Source: Parietaria judaica
Lineage: Eukaryota > Streptophyta > Magnoliopsida > Rosales > Urticaceae
Reading direction: 5' to 3'
Assembly: GCA_954871525.1 (NCBI GenBank)
Contig: OX940860.1
Coordinates: forward strand, 56,470,724-56,534,723
DNA length: 64,000 bases
Each line of letters begins with the position of its first letter. Positions within the stretch are counted from its first letter, which is position 1. The notes under the pieces were generated by a model, which had not been told where the DNA came from, made no database searches, and saw nothing but the letters and a program-made list of their open reading frames with translations. A program made the position numbers and the translations under genes. Positions 11,973 through 23,407 of this stretch are shown piece by piece.

Positions 11973-11984
11973 TGGTATCAGAGC
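11973..11984 (+). promoter_or_regulatory. Primer-binding site, initiator tRNA-Met type
   Basis: TGGTATCAGAGC two bases after the 5' LTR, the usual minus-strand priming site of chromoviruses and copia elements. Confidence 0.9.
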
Positions 11985-12021
11985 TCAAGTTGCTTGTTCA
12001 CGGTTTCTTATCATCATCCAC

Positions 12022-14157
12022 ATGGCAAGGCGTGGAAACCCTATTCCTCCTAACTTTCAGACGGCTACGGAGTATGAACGAGAGATGGAGATGGCTACCA
12101 TGAGGGAAGCGATGGCTGATCTTCAGCAACGCTTAGCGCAAATGGAAGGACAGCAGCATCATCGTCAACAACAGCGTAACCATGGCGTTGACGTGAAACC
12201 TTTTCATGTTGATGTCTCCAGCGATGAAGACGATGGGCCTCAAAGGAGAAATCAGCCACAACGTTACGAAAGTGACGTAAAGGTTGACGTACCTGAATTT
12301 GACGGAAGATCTCATGGCGACGCATTTCTCGATTGGCTGTATACGGTGGAAAGGATCTTTGAGTTCAAGGATTATTCTGACGAGAAGCGAGTCAAACTGG
12401 TGGCTATCAAACTAAAGGGCTATGCATCCCTTTGGTGGGAGAATCTGAGACGAGAACGACTACGAGAAGGAAGACGAGTGATTCGAACGTGGGAGAAGAT
12501 GAAGAGAGAGCTCAAGAGGAGGTTCATTTCAGATAGTTACAAGCACGACAACTATTTAAAGTTTCACAACTTCAAACAGCTCGATCTTTCTATTGAAGAT
12601 TATACTCGCGAGTTTGAGTATCTTATGCTTAAATGCGTCGTGGTGGAACCTGAAGAACAAACGGTGGCTCGTTACCTTGGCGGTCTCAAAGGAGATATTG
12701 CCGAAGCTATTCGCCTTCAACCATATTGGACGTTTAATGACGTTCAGAAGCTAGCGGAGAATATTGAAAGGCAGCGCAAGGAAGCAAAGAAGTACACACC
12801 GAAGAGCACGGGATATGGAGTCAAGAATACCGGCGGGGCATCTCCATCAAAGACGGCCTTTGACAAGGCATCAACTTCCTCAAAACCCGAAGTCAGATCC
12901 GAGAAGACTTCCCCACCGATCAATTCCAACGCTTCGAGGAAATGTTTCAAATGTCAAGGTTTTGGTCATATTGCTTCCGATTGCCCAAACCGAAGAGTAA
13001 TTACGATGGTAGAAGCTGCCATAGCCGATAATGAAGACGAAGAAGAAGAACGGCAACCAATCTTCGACGAGGAAGAATGCGTTGAAGAACCCGATGAAGG
13101 AGATGTTCTGGTCATCCGACGACTCCTCAACTCCAACCACGTGAACGAAGACCCTTGGTTGAGAGACAACATCTTCCAGACCCGGTGTACTTCAAAGGGG
13201 CGTGTGTGCAACGTCATCATTGATGGAGGAAGCTGCACCAATGTTGTTGCCGAAGAAATGGTGCAAAAGCTTGGCTTGAAGACGGAGCCTCACCCTCACC
13301 CTTATCGCATTCAATGGTTCCAAAAGGGAAATGGGCAGAAAGTTACCAAGAGGTGTTTGGTGACGTTTTCTATTGGAAAGAACTACAACGATGAAGTTTG
13401 GTGTGATGTTGTTCCCATGGATGCTTGTCATGTGTTATTGGGAAAACCGTGGCAATACGATAGAAGAGCGATTCATGATGGGTTCAACAACACTCATTCT
13501 TTTACTAAGGATGGTCGGCAGATCGTGTTGGCACCCTTGAAGCCGGAGAAGATGATAGCAACCTCCGAATCGAAGAAGCACTCTTTGCTCACCGGTTCAC
13601 AGGTTACACAATCTTTATCCAATTGTGAAGCTGTTTTCATTCTCTATGTGAAGGAAACATCGGACAACAAGAAGGAGCTGCCCGAAGCGATTCAAATCCT
13701 TTTAAAGGAGTTTGAAGATTGCGCACCAGAGGAGATACCGAGTGGCCTACCGCCATTACGAGGAATTCAGCACCGTGTTGATTTGGTGCCGGGATCTTCT
13801 CAACCCAACAAAGCAGCCTACCGACTCAACCCGAAGCAACAAGTCGAGTTACAACGACAAGTCGAAGAGCTGATGGAAAAAGGGCTGATTCGAGAGAGCT
13901 TGAGCCCTTGTGCGGTTCCTGCCCTCTTAGTTCCGAAGAAGGATGAAACATGGAGAATGTGCGTGGATAGCCGGGCAATCAATAGAATAACGGTCAAGTA
14001 TCGTTTTCCCATTCCAAGGTTGGATGACCTTCTTGATCAGTTGCATGGTAGCATAATATTCTCCAAGATCGATTTACGCAGTGGTTACCATCAGATTCGC
14101 ATGCAACCGGGAGATGAATGGAAGACAGCTTTCAAGACCGGGAAAGGTTTGTACTAA
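12022..14157 (+). pseudogene. Chromovirus gag-protease-RT, 711 codons to a premature stop
   Basis: Polyprotein start MARRGNPIPP at 12022. Gag carries the plant gypsy retrotrans_gag pattern (YASLWWENLRRE, about residue 135) and a CCHC knuckle CFKCQGFGHIASDC near residue 308. A protease-like IIDGGSCTNVV follows near residue 398. It has DGG where retroviral-type proteases have D(S/T)G. RT begins around residue 590 with CVDSRAINRITVKYRFPIPR and KIDLRSGYHQIR. The frame ends at TAA (14155-14157), just before the [12 protein letters not shown] block, which continues in the same frame after the stop. An upstream extension from 11767 lies in the LTR and is not taken as the start. Inactive as read. Confidence 0.9.
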
Positions 14158-15512
14158 TGGCTTGTTATGCCGTTTGGGTTGTCTAACGCTCCTAGCACTT
14201 TTATGAGTCTCATGACTCATGTTTTCAAGCCACTGATGGGAATATGTGTCGTTGTCTATTTTGACGACATTCTGGTGTGTATAGCAAGAGTGCACGGGCT
14301 CATTTAACACACTTGAGGCAGGTCTTTGAAATTTTGAGGAGTGAAAGCTTGTATGTTAATTTGAAGAAGTGCGAGTTTCTGGTGGAGAGCCTCATTTTTC
14401 TTGGATATGTGGTGTCCAAGGATGGAATCAAAGTGGATGAGTCGAAGATCGAAGCAATCTCAACGTGGCCAGTTCCGAAGTCTCTTTTTGACATCCGAAG
14501 TTTTCATGGAATGACTTCCTTCTACCGCCAGTTCATTAGAGATTTCAGTACGGTTGTTTCACCAATCACCGAGTGCATGAAGGGTGGAGTTTTCAAGTAG
14601 ACAAAAGAAGCCCAAGAGAGTTTTGAGCTGATAAAGAAGAAGATGACAGAGGCACCGGTTCTTGCCTTGCCGGATTTCTCCAAGATGTTCGAAGTGGAGT
14701 GTGACGCTTCCGGAGTGGGCATCGGGGCTGTCCTTAGCCAAGAAGGCCGAGCTATTTCATTTTTCAGTGAGAAGCTCAATAAAGTGAAGAGGAAGTACTC
14801 AACATACAACAAGGAGTTCTATGCCATCATCCGATCCACTCATTCAGCCACGAAGTCCAGCCCATTCGAAGTTGTCTATGGCAAGAATCCGAATTCCCCT
14901 TTGGATCTGGTTCCCTTGAAGACGGCAACGAGCTTTAGTGGGGCAGCGGATGAGCGAGCCAAGTTTATCAAGCGATTGCACGCTCAGGTCCGAGACAAGA
15001 TCTTGAAGCAAACGGAGAAGTATGCTCAACAAGCCAACAAACATAGGCGGAAGGTAACTTTTCATGTTGGAGACAAGGTGTGGATTCAGCTACGGAAAGA
15101 ACGATTTCCAAATCGGAAGTTTCCTAAGCTACAACCGAGAGCAGACGGGCCTTTCACCATCGTGGAAAAAGTCATTGACAACGCCTACAAGGTGGAGCTT
15201 CCTGATCACTATGGTGTTTCAGCAACCTTCAACGTTGCTGATCTATCACCGTTCGTCGATGATGAACCGCTAGACTCGAGGTCGAGTCTTTTTCAACCAG
15301 GGGAGAATGATGCGGATCCAGTGGCGACTAGCGGCAACCTGCCTATTGGGTTTGGAAATACTAGTGGGAATAGCAAGACCACGCTGCATAGCGGTAAAAG
15401 AGCTAGCGGGAGTCTTGTGCATAGCGGTAATGGGGCAAGCGAGCATAGCGGAGTTAACGATTATAGCGGGAATGATATTTACTTGGTATCACTATCTGAT
15501 TTCGTGGTCTAA
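14158..15512 (+). pseudogene. Chromovirus pol remainder with frameshift and large internal deletion
   Basis: After the stop, RT continues to the catalytic YFDDILV motif (about 14258-14278). There an extra TG (GTGTGTAT) shifts the frame near 14275. The new frame runs through the RT thumb ([16 protein letters not shown]) to TAG at 14598-14600, then on through the start of RNase H (FEVECDASGVGIGAVLS). Near 14838 it jumps from RNase H (EFYAIIR) straight to integrase C-terminal sequence (HSATKSSPFEVVYG, then a GPF-type module ending NVADLSPF). The rest of RNase H and the integrase HHCC and DDE core are absent. The open frame crosses the 3' LTR boundary at 15308 and ends inside the LTR at 15512. 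Confidence 0.9.
15297..15307 (+). promoter_or_regulatory. Polypurine tract
   Basis: Purine-rich AGGGGAGAA directly before the 3' LTR TG, the expected plus-strand priming site. Confidence 0.7.
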
Positions 15513-16067
15513 GTATGCTCATGGGTAATAGTGTTAATCTTAATTATGTTAGTGGGATGTATTTATTTTCTGAGTAGTCCAAGGGTTAAGTATGGTATTA
15601 ATTAGTGTTTTGAGTCTTGTAATAGCCTTAAAAGGCATTTATGGTTGTGGGGATTTGGTGCTCTCTTTATGGGGCTGTTTTGGGTCATTGTGGAGAAGTT
15701 GGAAAGCCTTAGAATCAGGCTGGAGGGGATGTACGAATTTGTATCTCATCAGCTCTATTTAAAGAGCAAGAATACAATGAGAAAAGGCAGATTATGTTTG
15801 ATAAAAAAACCCTCTCAAAGTTATCTTTGTGAAAACCCTCTTATCTCTTGGTGGATTCCTTGAGTGGCGAGTGTAGAAACTTATCTTTCGGTGGATTCCG
15901 GGAGTGGCGTTTCTTATACCAGAAACTTATCTTTCGGTGGATTCCGGGAGTGGCGTTTCTTCTATCCTAGGCTTATCTTGGTGGATTCCGAGTGGCGCCG
16001 TTGTTATCTTTACTTTTCGTCTTGCTTTGTCAATATACTAGACCTGGGTGTTACCGGTCCGGTATCA
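15308..16067 (+). repeat. Chromovirus 3' LTR
   Basis: 760 bp, nearly identical to the 5' copy. Its first 205 bases are open in frame with pol and encode a Gly/Ser-rich tail. Confidence 0.95.
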
Positions 16068-16817
16068 CTTTGATTAACATGAAAATTAAGAATTTGCATC
16101 GATGCTTATGATATACATATATAATATACAAATTGTAAAAAAAAAGCATATCGCAATACCTATATTTCTTTTTGTAAAAAAAAAAAATACAACAATTTAC
16201 CAATTGAAAGTAATGAAAGTGTTTTAGCATGCTAAATCAAAACAAAATGTTTTAGCATGTCAAATTAAAATGAACTTGAAAAGAAGTTATTAAAGTTTAA
16301 GTACATCAGTATTTATTTAAAAAAAAAAAATTCGAAAAATAAGATTGTCTGATTGTTATTGTTTTTAAATCTAATGAAACCATTTAGTACTTCAAAAAAA
16401 CCACGCACTCACACACATATATATATATATATATTAGAAATAGATAGATTGTACCAAGGTTCAACTTATCGAGATAACCGATAAATCGCTTGCCGTTATC
16501 GACGGATTAATCGACGGATTATCGGATTATCGACGGAAAACTAATAATACTGTAGCTTATCGATTACCGATACTTATCGAGGATTATCGACGGATTATCG
16601 ATACTTTTCGATACTTATCGACGGATAACTTACAAAATATTTTTATAATCTCAAACAAACATATGAAGATAAAGCCATACACACATAAGTCTATGATACC
16701 AATAAAACATAGTCTCACAAATGTATCAAACACGTAGTCCAACAACTCATACACATAATATATAGGTAATAGGTAGAATGGTAGATAATACTTAAACTCA
16801 AACCGACTTCTCGAACC

Positions 16818-19612
16818 TCAGAAGAATGAAGATCTCCTGTGGGCCTCCATAACACCGATGACACCACTTGCTTCCATATGCATGTTTAGATACGTGTTCC
16901 AAAACAAGCCATGTGGCTCGAAGTGTGTACGGAAGTAACTCACGTGGTAATCATATACGTGTTGGGCACTGAAGATGCCTGAACGATTTGGATACAATGG
17001 ATGCGCCCAGACACCGTTCTCGAACACAGGATGGGGAGTTGCGAACTGAGTGCTCACCGAATTTCCCATCGACATCGTCTCTAAGTACCCAGACACATCG
17101 TCGATGGGGTTTGAACTCTGAGAGAGATAGTCACTTCCAAAGTAGAATCCAACGGCAGAAGATGCGTCGTCTTGCTGCTGAGGAGGATCAGGAGACTGCT
17201 GGTCGCCATATTGTCGATCGGGAATGTATCCCATGTTGGAGGGGTCGATGTTGTAGTTCGGGTTGGAGCGATACATATCACCTGTTTTGTAATCATATTA
17301 GTTGACATTCATATATACTCAATTAACAAAATTCAAATAAACGGTACATTCAAAGATAAATAGTAATCACCTGTTTCAGACCCTCCCCACGTAGACCCTC
17401 CCCACCCTCCGTGGGCGCCACCTCCTCCGCCACCCCAGCCACCCTGTGTGCCACCTCCTCCGCCACCCCATCCACTTTGCGAAGAGCTATGGGAAGGGGA
17501 TGTACGGTGAGTAGAAGCCGTGTGAGTACGACGCTGACTGGCACTGGGCCCAGCGGCGCTTGAGCCGCAGTCAACTCCTCCATAAACTCCCGGGGGGTCG
17601 GCAGGGGGACCGAGTCTTTGCTCACCAAGGACTCGGCTGATCACAACTCCAAATGTTCGAGCCTCCTCGGCGATCTCTGGGTCTGGGTTGCCTTCTTCAT
17701 CATCGAGGTGGACTGGTCGGATCCACTCTACAATTGCATCGTCGCAGTCACAACCTGCAGAAGCCATCGCCAAAGACCGGGTGAGGTACTCGTAGGGATC
17801 GGCCTTGTCCACCTGTTCATACTGAGCCTTTATATCCCGCAACGCTAGCTTCTGATTGTAGTTGCAGAATACTAGCTTCTCTAGTGTTGCGTACGCTAGA
17901 CGATTGCGGAGCTTGGTGTGGATCAGGGCGTTTTCTGGCATCACAATATCTCGCTCGTACGCGAGTCTAGGGTTCAAGAAGTGGGCCGCAATATGCAATG
18001 GATGCTCCAAGTTTTTATGCCATCTCGCTTCCACGATATCGACCGCCCATTGCTTTCCAGGAAGTGCACGAAGCTCCAACTGGATGATTTCGAACAAGCG
18101 ATACACCATACCCATCGTCGGATGCACCTCAGTGTCGACGAACCGAAGTGCGGTGTACATAGGGGTGAAAACAGCGATGGCCTTTTCAACGGAAACCCAA
18201 AAAGGCTCGCTCAAGCACAGCGTGGCCGCGGCTCTCCCTTCTCTCATGTCCTTGAACTTGGAGTTCTCCCACCAATCAGACACAAACATCGCCTTGAGTC
18301 CGGCCTTCTTCCCTCGTAAGCTCTGCAGGGAGAGAAAGTTTGTGGCGAACCTCGTCGCCCCTGGACGAATGATCTCGCCATTGCATGTCTTCCTCATGGT
18401 ATCCAGAACCTGGCCGTGGTTGTAGATAAACTTTGTGATGAGCCTGCACCCTTTGACGGCCTCATCGATGCTTGGCCTTTTTCCGATGTCGTGAAACATC
18501 AAGTCCACGCAGTGCGCAGCGCACAGTGTCCAGTACACATTGTACTTCTGCATCAATTCTTGGCCTGCTTTTTTGTAAGCCGCGGCGTTGTCCGTCACAA
18601 TTTGCACAACGTTATGAGGCCCGATCTCCTCGATCACTGCAGAAAAGATCCTGAACAAGTAGTGAGAGTTTTTGGCGTGTGCGGATGCGTTGATTGCCTT
18701 TATAAACACTGTCCTCCCCGCCGAAAAGACCATTATGTTCAAGATGGACATATTCGTCGGTCCGGTCCAACCGTCGGACATGATCGTCACGCCAAATTTC
18801 CGCCACACAGGAATCTGATCCTGCTTGTACTTCTGCCACTCCTCGTACTCGAGGCTCAGATACTTGCCCGCGATATCCTTCGACGAGGGATACGGGCATC
18901 CGACGCCTACAATTGTAAATTCATTATTAAATATTAATAATACGAAATCAAAAATCAGAAATGAAATAAAAATAAAATCATAAATTAATTTACCTGCTTG
19001 GGCTACGCAGAACAACATATTGTGGAAGTGAAGATCATCTGCGTGGCACCACGGAACCCCTTTGTGGATCAGGTATTTCGCTATCGCCTTGCCCACCTTC
19101 AAAATGGTCTTCGGTAAAAACATCAAGTCGACCCTTCTTTGTTTTCCCGAAGGCCTATCGAACAATGCAGGGGCGGTGGCGGGACCGGAAGCACTTGCGC
19201 CTCCTCTTGTCTGGTCCTCTGTCCATTGTTGGGCCGCTGCCTCCTTACGTGTTCTCTTCATTACCCTTGCCACTTCTTTTTCAACGTCCACAGGGGCGGC
19301 CTCGTCATCACTGGAAGAATCGCCCACGCTGTGCAAAATATTCTCCCGTATGTTAACCTCAATATCATGTTTCTTCTGCTTCTTCTTTTGGGTACTCAGC
19401 AAAGACTCCCTGATGAGGTTACGCACGTCGTTGGGGACCTCTGTGCACGGCGCGACATTTTTGTTCTTGTCGACGCCGGCCAAATGTTTTTTCATTCTCG
19501 TTATTCCGCCTCCCCTAATCTCTTTCCCACAATAGTTGCACTTGAAACCCGAATTGTTGCTCGAATCCCCATAGGAAGTGCAATGCTGCCTCGCAAGTTC
19601 GTCCTTACTCAT
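16818..19612 (-). CDS. hAT transposase (BED finger, DUF659) with hATC core deleted; 3 exons, 872 aa
   Basis: Exons are 18994-19612, 17371-18906 and 16818-17281. The introns (18907-18993, 17282-17370) have GT-AG ends and keep phase, and the spliced frame is exactly 873 codons. An N-terminal BED zinc finger (C25-x2-C28 ... H43) is followed by a DUF659-type catalytic region with SDGWTGPTN, VTDNAAAYKKAG and LCAAHCVDLM. A segment HPLHIAAHFLNPRLAYERDI follows, after which the frame passes at once to IHTKLRNRLAYATLEKLVF. The conserved block that normally lies between (a WW...YG segment and a CS..CERNWS-type motif of the hATC dimerisation domain) is absent. The C-terminus has Gly/Trp-rich repeats and a tail exon. 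The first intron is 87 nt with no stop, so the unspliced frame also stays open. Many plus-strand open frames here are shadows. Confidence 0.85.
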
Positions 19613-19639
19613 TTTCAACCTAAACAGCAAGAAATATTA

Positions 19640-20830
19640 CGCAAATAGTTAAAAAAATATATTGAATGCAAACTTTATGTACTTTTGCCGTCAAAAACAA
19701 TTTTACCTAAAAATATAAATTAAATCCCACCAAAACAATAAATTATCGTAGAAATAAACATTTAATGAAAGCTAACAGCAAGAAAAGTCAGTAGATTACC
19801 GGATAAATCACGAGAATACAAACTTTGATAACTTTTGCCGCAATTCCGAAAAACAGTCAAATCTGAAAATAAATCACACCAAAAACTCAGATTAATATTT
19901 CCAAAAATATACAATGAATGAAAACACCCCAAAAAATGAGTACATAACCTCACAAATCACGAAACCAAAACTTCGAGTAGTTTTGCCGCAATTAAGATGA
20001 AGTTCAAATTTTCGTCAACTCTGAAAATAAATTATACCAAAAATTCAGATTAATATTTCAAAAAATATTTCATGAATGAAAAAACTCAAAAAAATGAGTA
20101 CATTACCTCACAAATCACAAAATAGAAACTTCAATAACTTTTACCGAAATTATCAAGAAATCCGAATTCTCGTCAAATCTGAAAAAAAATTACACCAAAA
20201 AATCATATTATTATTTTAAAAAATATTTAATGAACGAAAATACTCAAAAAAATGAGTAGAATACTTAACGAACAACAAAAGGATCAACTTCAAAACTTTT
20301 GCCGCAATTTTGAAAAAACCCAAATAAGCATTCAAATCTGCCTCAAAAATTCACCGAAAAATCCCTAAAAATTCACAGTCTCTGTATACTTTATCCTCAA
20401 ACCATAAATCAACAAAAAAAAACGTATAAATTATATTTTTAGCAAAGTTCTAATTTCAAAACTTTATATACTTTTACCTAACAATAATAATAATCCGAAT
20501 TTCACTTAACTCTAACAAGATAATCACAAATCAAGGCATGGAAACAACTTTTAATCAAGATATATTCATGATAATGCAAAAAAATATCTCAAAATTACAA
20601 AAGTACCAATCTTTACTCATTTCTAAACACAACTCTTCATAACAATGAACTCTTACTTTTGGAACTCATTCAAATCTTCTAAAAATCGTGAAAATGAACA
20701 AATATCAAAGAAAAAACGCATGATTCATATACATCAACCTAAATAAGTCCTAGATCTACCAAAAAGTTTGAAATAAACTGAAAAAATTCGGTGAAAATGG
20801 GTGAATAAAAACTTTACATACTTTTGCCCA
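19640..20830. repeat. Degenerate repeats of about 155 bp upstream of the hAT transposase
   Basis: The word ACTTTTGCCGCAATT or variants recurs at about 19682, 19832, 19980, 20139, 20297, 20467 and 20812. The first five copies are in roughly 150-160 bp steps with shared flanks (AAATGAGTACATTACCTCAC). Probable promoter or subterminal repeats of the transposon. Confidence 0.6.
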
Positions 20831-21192
20831 TTATAATGATAATCGTGGAAAACAAGTAAAAAGATGGATTATCCATGTGCTTACCAGTCCGATTATCGCG
20901 AGAATCACCAAAGTTTGGCTTGGAGGCGGAGAAAAGAGGGAGAAATTAGGGTTTGGAATGGATTTTCGTCGAAAAATGACTATTTATACCCCCAATATTA
21001 ATTTTTTTTTTCACGGATAAGTGCCTATTTTTTACACTGAGAAAAGCGATAATCGCTTGGAAAAGATTTATCTCTTTTCCCGATAATCGTCGATAAATGT
21101 TCAAGACGACAACTAATGGTGTGGATTTTTTATCGGTGAGTATGGGCAAGCTCGATTATCGACGATAATCGAGGATAAGTCGAACCTTGGTA

Positions 21193-21879
21193 TTCGTTAA
21201 CTAATATAATTCCTTTTGTAGTCAACGTGTCGGGATTTTTAGCCATGCCTCTGCTCAAGGCTGCGTGATTGTTCAAACGACGACAAAGAAACTCGCTCAA
21301 TCCTAAGGCCGAGTTTCACCCTTCTTCACTCACGAATAATTTGTTCTAACGAATAATTTGTTTTGTTAGATATATAAGCTCAAATAAAATTAGCTTATAT
21401 ATTTTGTAACTGTCACGATAGCTGATTTATTTTATTTTCTAGCATAAGATCATCAGATTTATATATTAATATATATATATATATATACCTTATATTATAA
21501 TATGAAGAAGACGATTGTCCAGAAATTATCACAAAATACCATTGTTTCAGTATATACATAGTTCCAAATTGTAGGTTCACCACATCAGTGCTTCGGATTA
21601 GTAAATTACTTTTAAAGTTAAATTGATAAATATACTAGATTTAAGGGTTTTTATATAATTTATATAGAAAAAAGTAACTGCTTTTTTTTTCTTCGAAACT
21701 TACCCACTTATGATTTAACATATTTAATTTCATAGGATGGTTTTTCTCCTCGGCTTGCCGAGGCTTCACGATGATGGTCGGTGATTTGTATTAAGTCGGA
21801 TTGTGTGGGAGTGATTAAAACTCTAAATAGGAAGTTCATTCCTCTTTTTAATTTGATATTCATCGGTTAAATATTAAGG
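21193..21879. other. AT-rich spacer, no recognisable gene
   Basis: I looked here for the missing partner of the LTR at 29272 and for a hAT target duplication and found neither. Confidence 0.6.
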
Positions 21880-23407
21880 AGAGGACACTGGACGATAGTC
21901 ACCACCCCTGCACCTCCACCGCCGCCGTCCGCCGCTGAGTCACCGCGCCTCCGTATCCCGCCGCCGTTCTGCCGCCGTTTCGCCGCCGTGACTGCCGGAG
22001 CTGTGCCCTAGCCAAACAGTGTAGTAGCCAAACAGTGCCCTAGCCAAACAGCCTCCCACATAGTCATTCAGACCGCCTAGCTGCATCTTGGCCCGCCGCG
22101 TCTCTGGTCGCCGGTCTCCGGCCGCCGCGCCGCCGGCCGCTGGACTCCGGCGAGTCGCCTTTTTTTTTTTTCCGTATTTTCCTTCTCTGGTTCGCTGTTA
22201 TGTTTCCTAAGGTCTAAAACCTTAGTCTCCGCACCGCCAGCGGGTCTCCCGGTGCCGGAGTGCTGCCGTGTCGTCACAGCGCCACCGCTCTGCCCGTGTT
22301 AGAGTTTTCGGTCAGGGTTTTTCTTCTCCGTGCGATCACTTCATACAACAGTTTCATTTCCTCCAACCTCAGAACACTTATTGTTGTCGTTTGCCGGCTG
22401 CAAGTATAACACCCTCATCTTTGAGCATTCTTTATCCAAGCAGCGGCTGCCCCTATTTCCAATCAGTTATGCTACTTCCATAGGCTGTTAATTTCTTGTA
22501 TGAGGAATAACTTCCTATGACGTCTGTTAACTTTAAGATTGAAAACAAAATCTTCAAGTGTTCTATAGGAAGGGATGGTAAGCTTGTTAAAATCATCGAA
22601 GAATGTCGTGGTCGGTCTCTCGATTTTCTCGCCGATCGCCACGAAGCCATTTGGATTCGCGATTTCACAGAAAAGATCATCGGAGCGCAACAAGCCGATT
22701 TTTTCCGTAGTAGAATGTCAAGGAATGGGATAACTTACATTGTTGATGTGTTGGTCAACAATCGCGGCAGATGCATTAGGTTGCTCAAAGTGGCCCACGG
22801 TGATAGGAAAATCATTCTCATTCCGGAAGGTGTTATGAAAAGAGGATGGATAAGTTTTAAAAATGCTCTCTTCAATATCCTCAACGATAAAAGCAAGGTA
22901 TCCCGGCCTCAAGAGGATACCGTCAACACCTTCTCGAAGAACTTGTATTCGGGAGAAACGCAAAACTTGGGGTCGAAAAGTTACAAAGATGTTCTATTAA
23001 GAGGAGAAGTTAAAATACCTCCCGCGCCAAAGATAGCTTTGTTTCCCTCTTACAAGAAAAAGGAAGAGTCCCATTCTTTTCGTCCTCGACCTAAGCAATG
23101 GAGATTCGCGGTGATTGTAAGAAGGTTCGATGGGAGAAATTCTTGGAATGTTATCTTCTCCGAGGTTGGAGCCAAGTCTAAGTCAAAGCTATGTTGGACT
23201 CCTATTTCTGGCAACAAAGCCATTGCATGGTGCAAAAATCATCAAGAAATGGTTGTCCTCCTAAAAGATCCCTTGGTGCATCATGAGAAAAAACACATTG
23301 CCATTATGACCAAATGGTCGTATTATGAACAGTGGAGCGGCCATAGTGTTTTCATGCAGAACAGTTGGATAGGCATAGAAGGTCTTCCAATCGATCTTTG
23401 GAGATCC
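21880..23407 (+). mobile_element. LINE-like 5' end (GC-rich leader plus ORF1 N-terminus)
   Basis: A GC-rich CCGCCG-bearing leader (about 21895-22260) precedes an ORF1-like frame starting at 22517. This is the layout of a full 5' end of a plant L1-type LINE. The frame encodes a DUF4283-like region ending GIEGLPIDLW, which resembles the I/VRGLPLHLW motif of plant LINE ORF1/DUF4283 proteins. No endonuclease, reverse transcriptase or poly(A) tail follows; sequence character changes abruptly near 23402. The 5' boundary is approximate. Confidence 0.45.

Larger units (their letters stand above)
11210..16067 (+). mobile_element. Young, internally deleted chromovirus (Ty3/Gypsy)
   Basis: A complete LTR-to-LTR insertion: LTRs 11210-11970 and 15308-16067, each TGATGCGG...GGTATCA, with TSD CTTTG at 11205-11209 and 16068-16072. 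The LTRs differ by four substitutions and one A-run indel in about 760 bp. An initiator-Met-type primer-binding site follows the 5' LTR and a purine tract precedes the 3' LTR. Gag, protease and RT are recognisable, but most of RNase H and the integrase zinc-finger and core are missing. The element is therefore non-autonomous. The gag and RT look closest to CRM/Reina-type chromoviruses; no chromodomain is visible at the C-terminus. Confidence 0.95.
9464..16448 (-). mobile_element. Putative Helitron B, interrupted by the chromovirus
   Basis: The 3' end on the minus strand is clear: hairpin CCGCGC-AAA-GCGCGG (9476-9490), then CTAG at 9464-9467, with A at 9463 on the plus strand. Its end closely resembles that of Helitron A. 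The right boundary is tentative: TCTATCTATTTCTAATATAT on the minus strand starting at 16448, with T at 16449. Without the 4.9-kb retroelement the Helitron would be about 2.1 kb, AT-rich and non-coding. The stretches 9490-11209 and 16073-16448 hold no gene I can support. Confidence 0.4.
16452..21192 (-). mobile_element. hAT transposon, 4.7 kb, TIR TACCAAGGTTC
   Basis: Terminal inverted repeats TACCAAGGTTCAACTTATC (left) and its near-complement ending GTCGAACCTTGGTA (right) bracket a transposase gene on the minus strand. Subterminal regions are rich in ATCGACGGATTATCG-like words at both ends, probable transposase-binding repeats. The 8 bases outside each end (16444-16451 and 21193-21200) do not match, so there is no visible TSD. 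The transposase lacks part of its dimerisation domain, so the copy is probably inactive. Confidence 0.8.

Noticed and set aside
11973..11984. tRNA-like sequence
   Set aside because: It is only the short primer-binding site complementary to initiator tRNA, not a tRNA gene. No tRNA or rRNA gene was recognised in the window.
17618..19648. Several long plus-strand open frames
   Set aside because: All are antisense shadows of the hAT transposase exons, with no recognisable motif.
21193..22516. Candidate distal LTR for the minus-strand element whose 5' LTR is at 29272
   Set aside because: I compared the start, end and interior words of that LTR (TGTAGAGGGCG, TAATGCG-type repeats) and found no match; the partner is missing.
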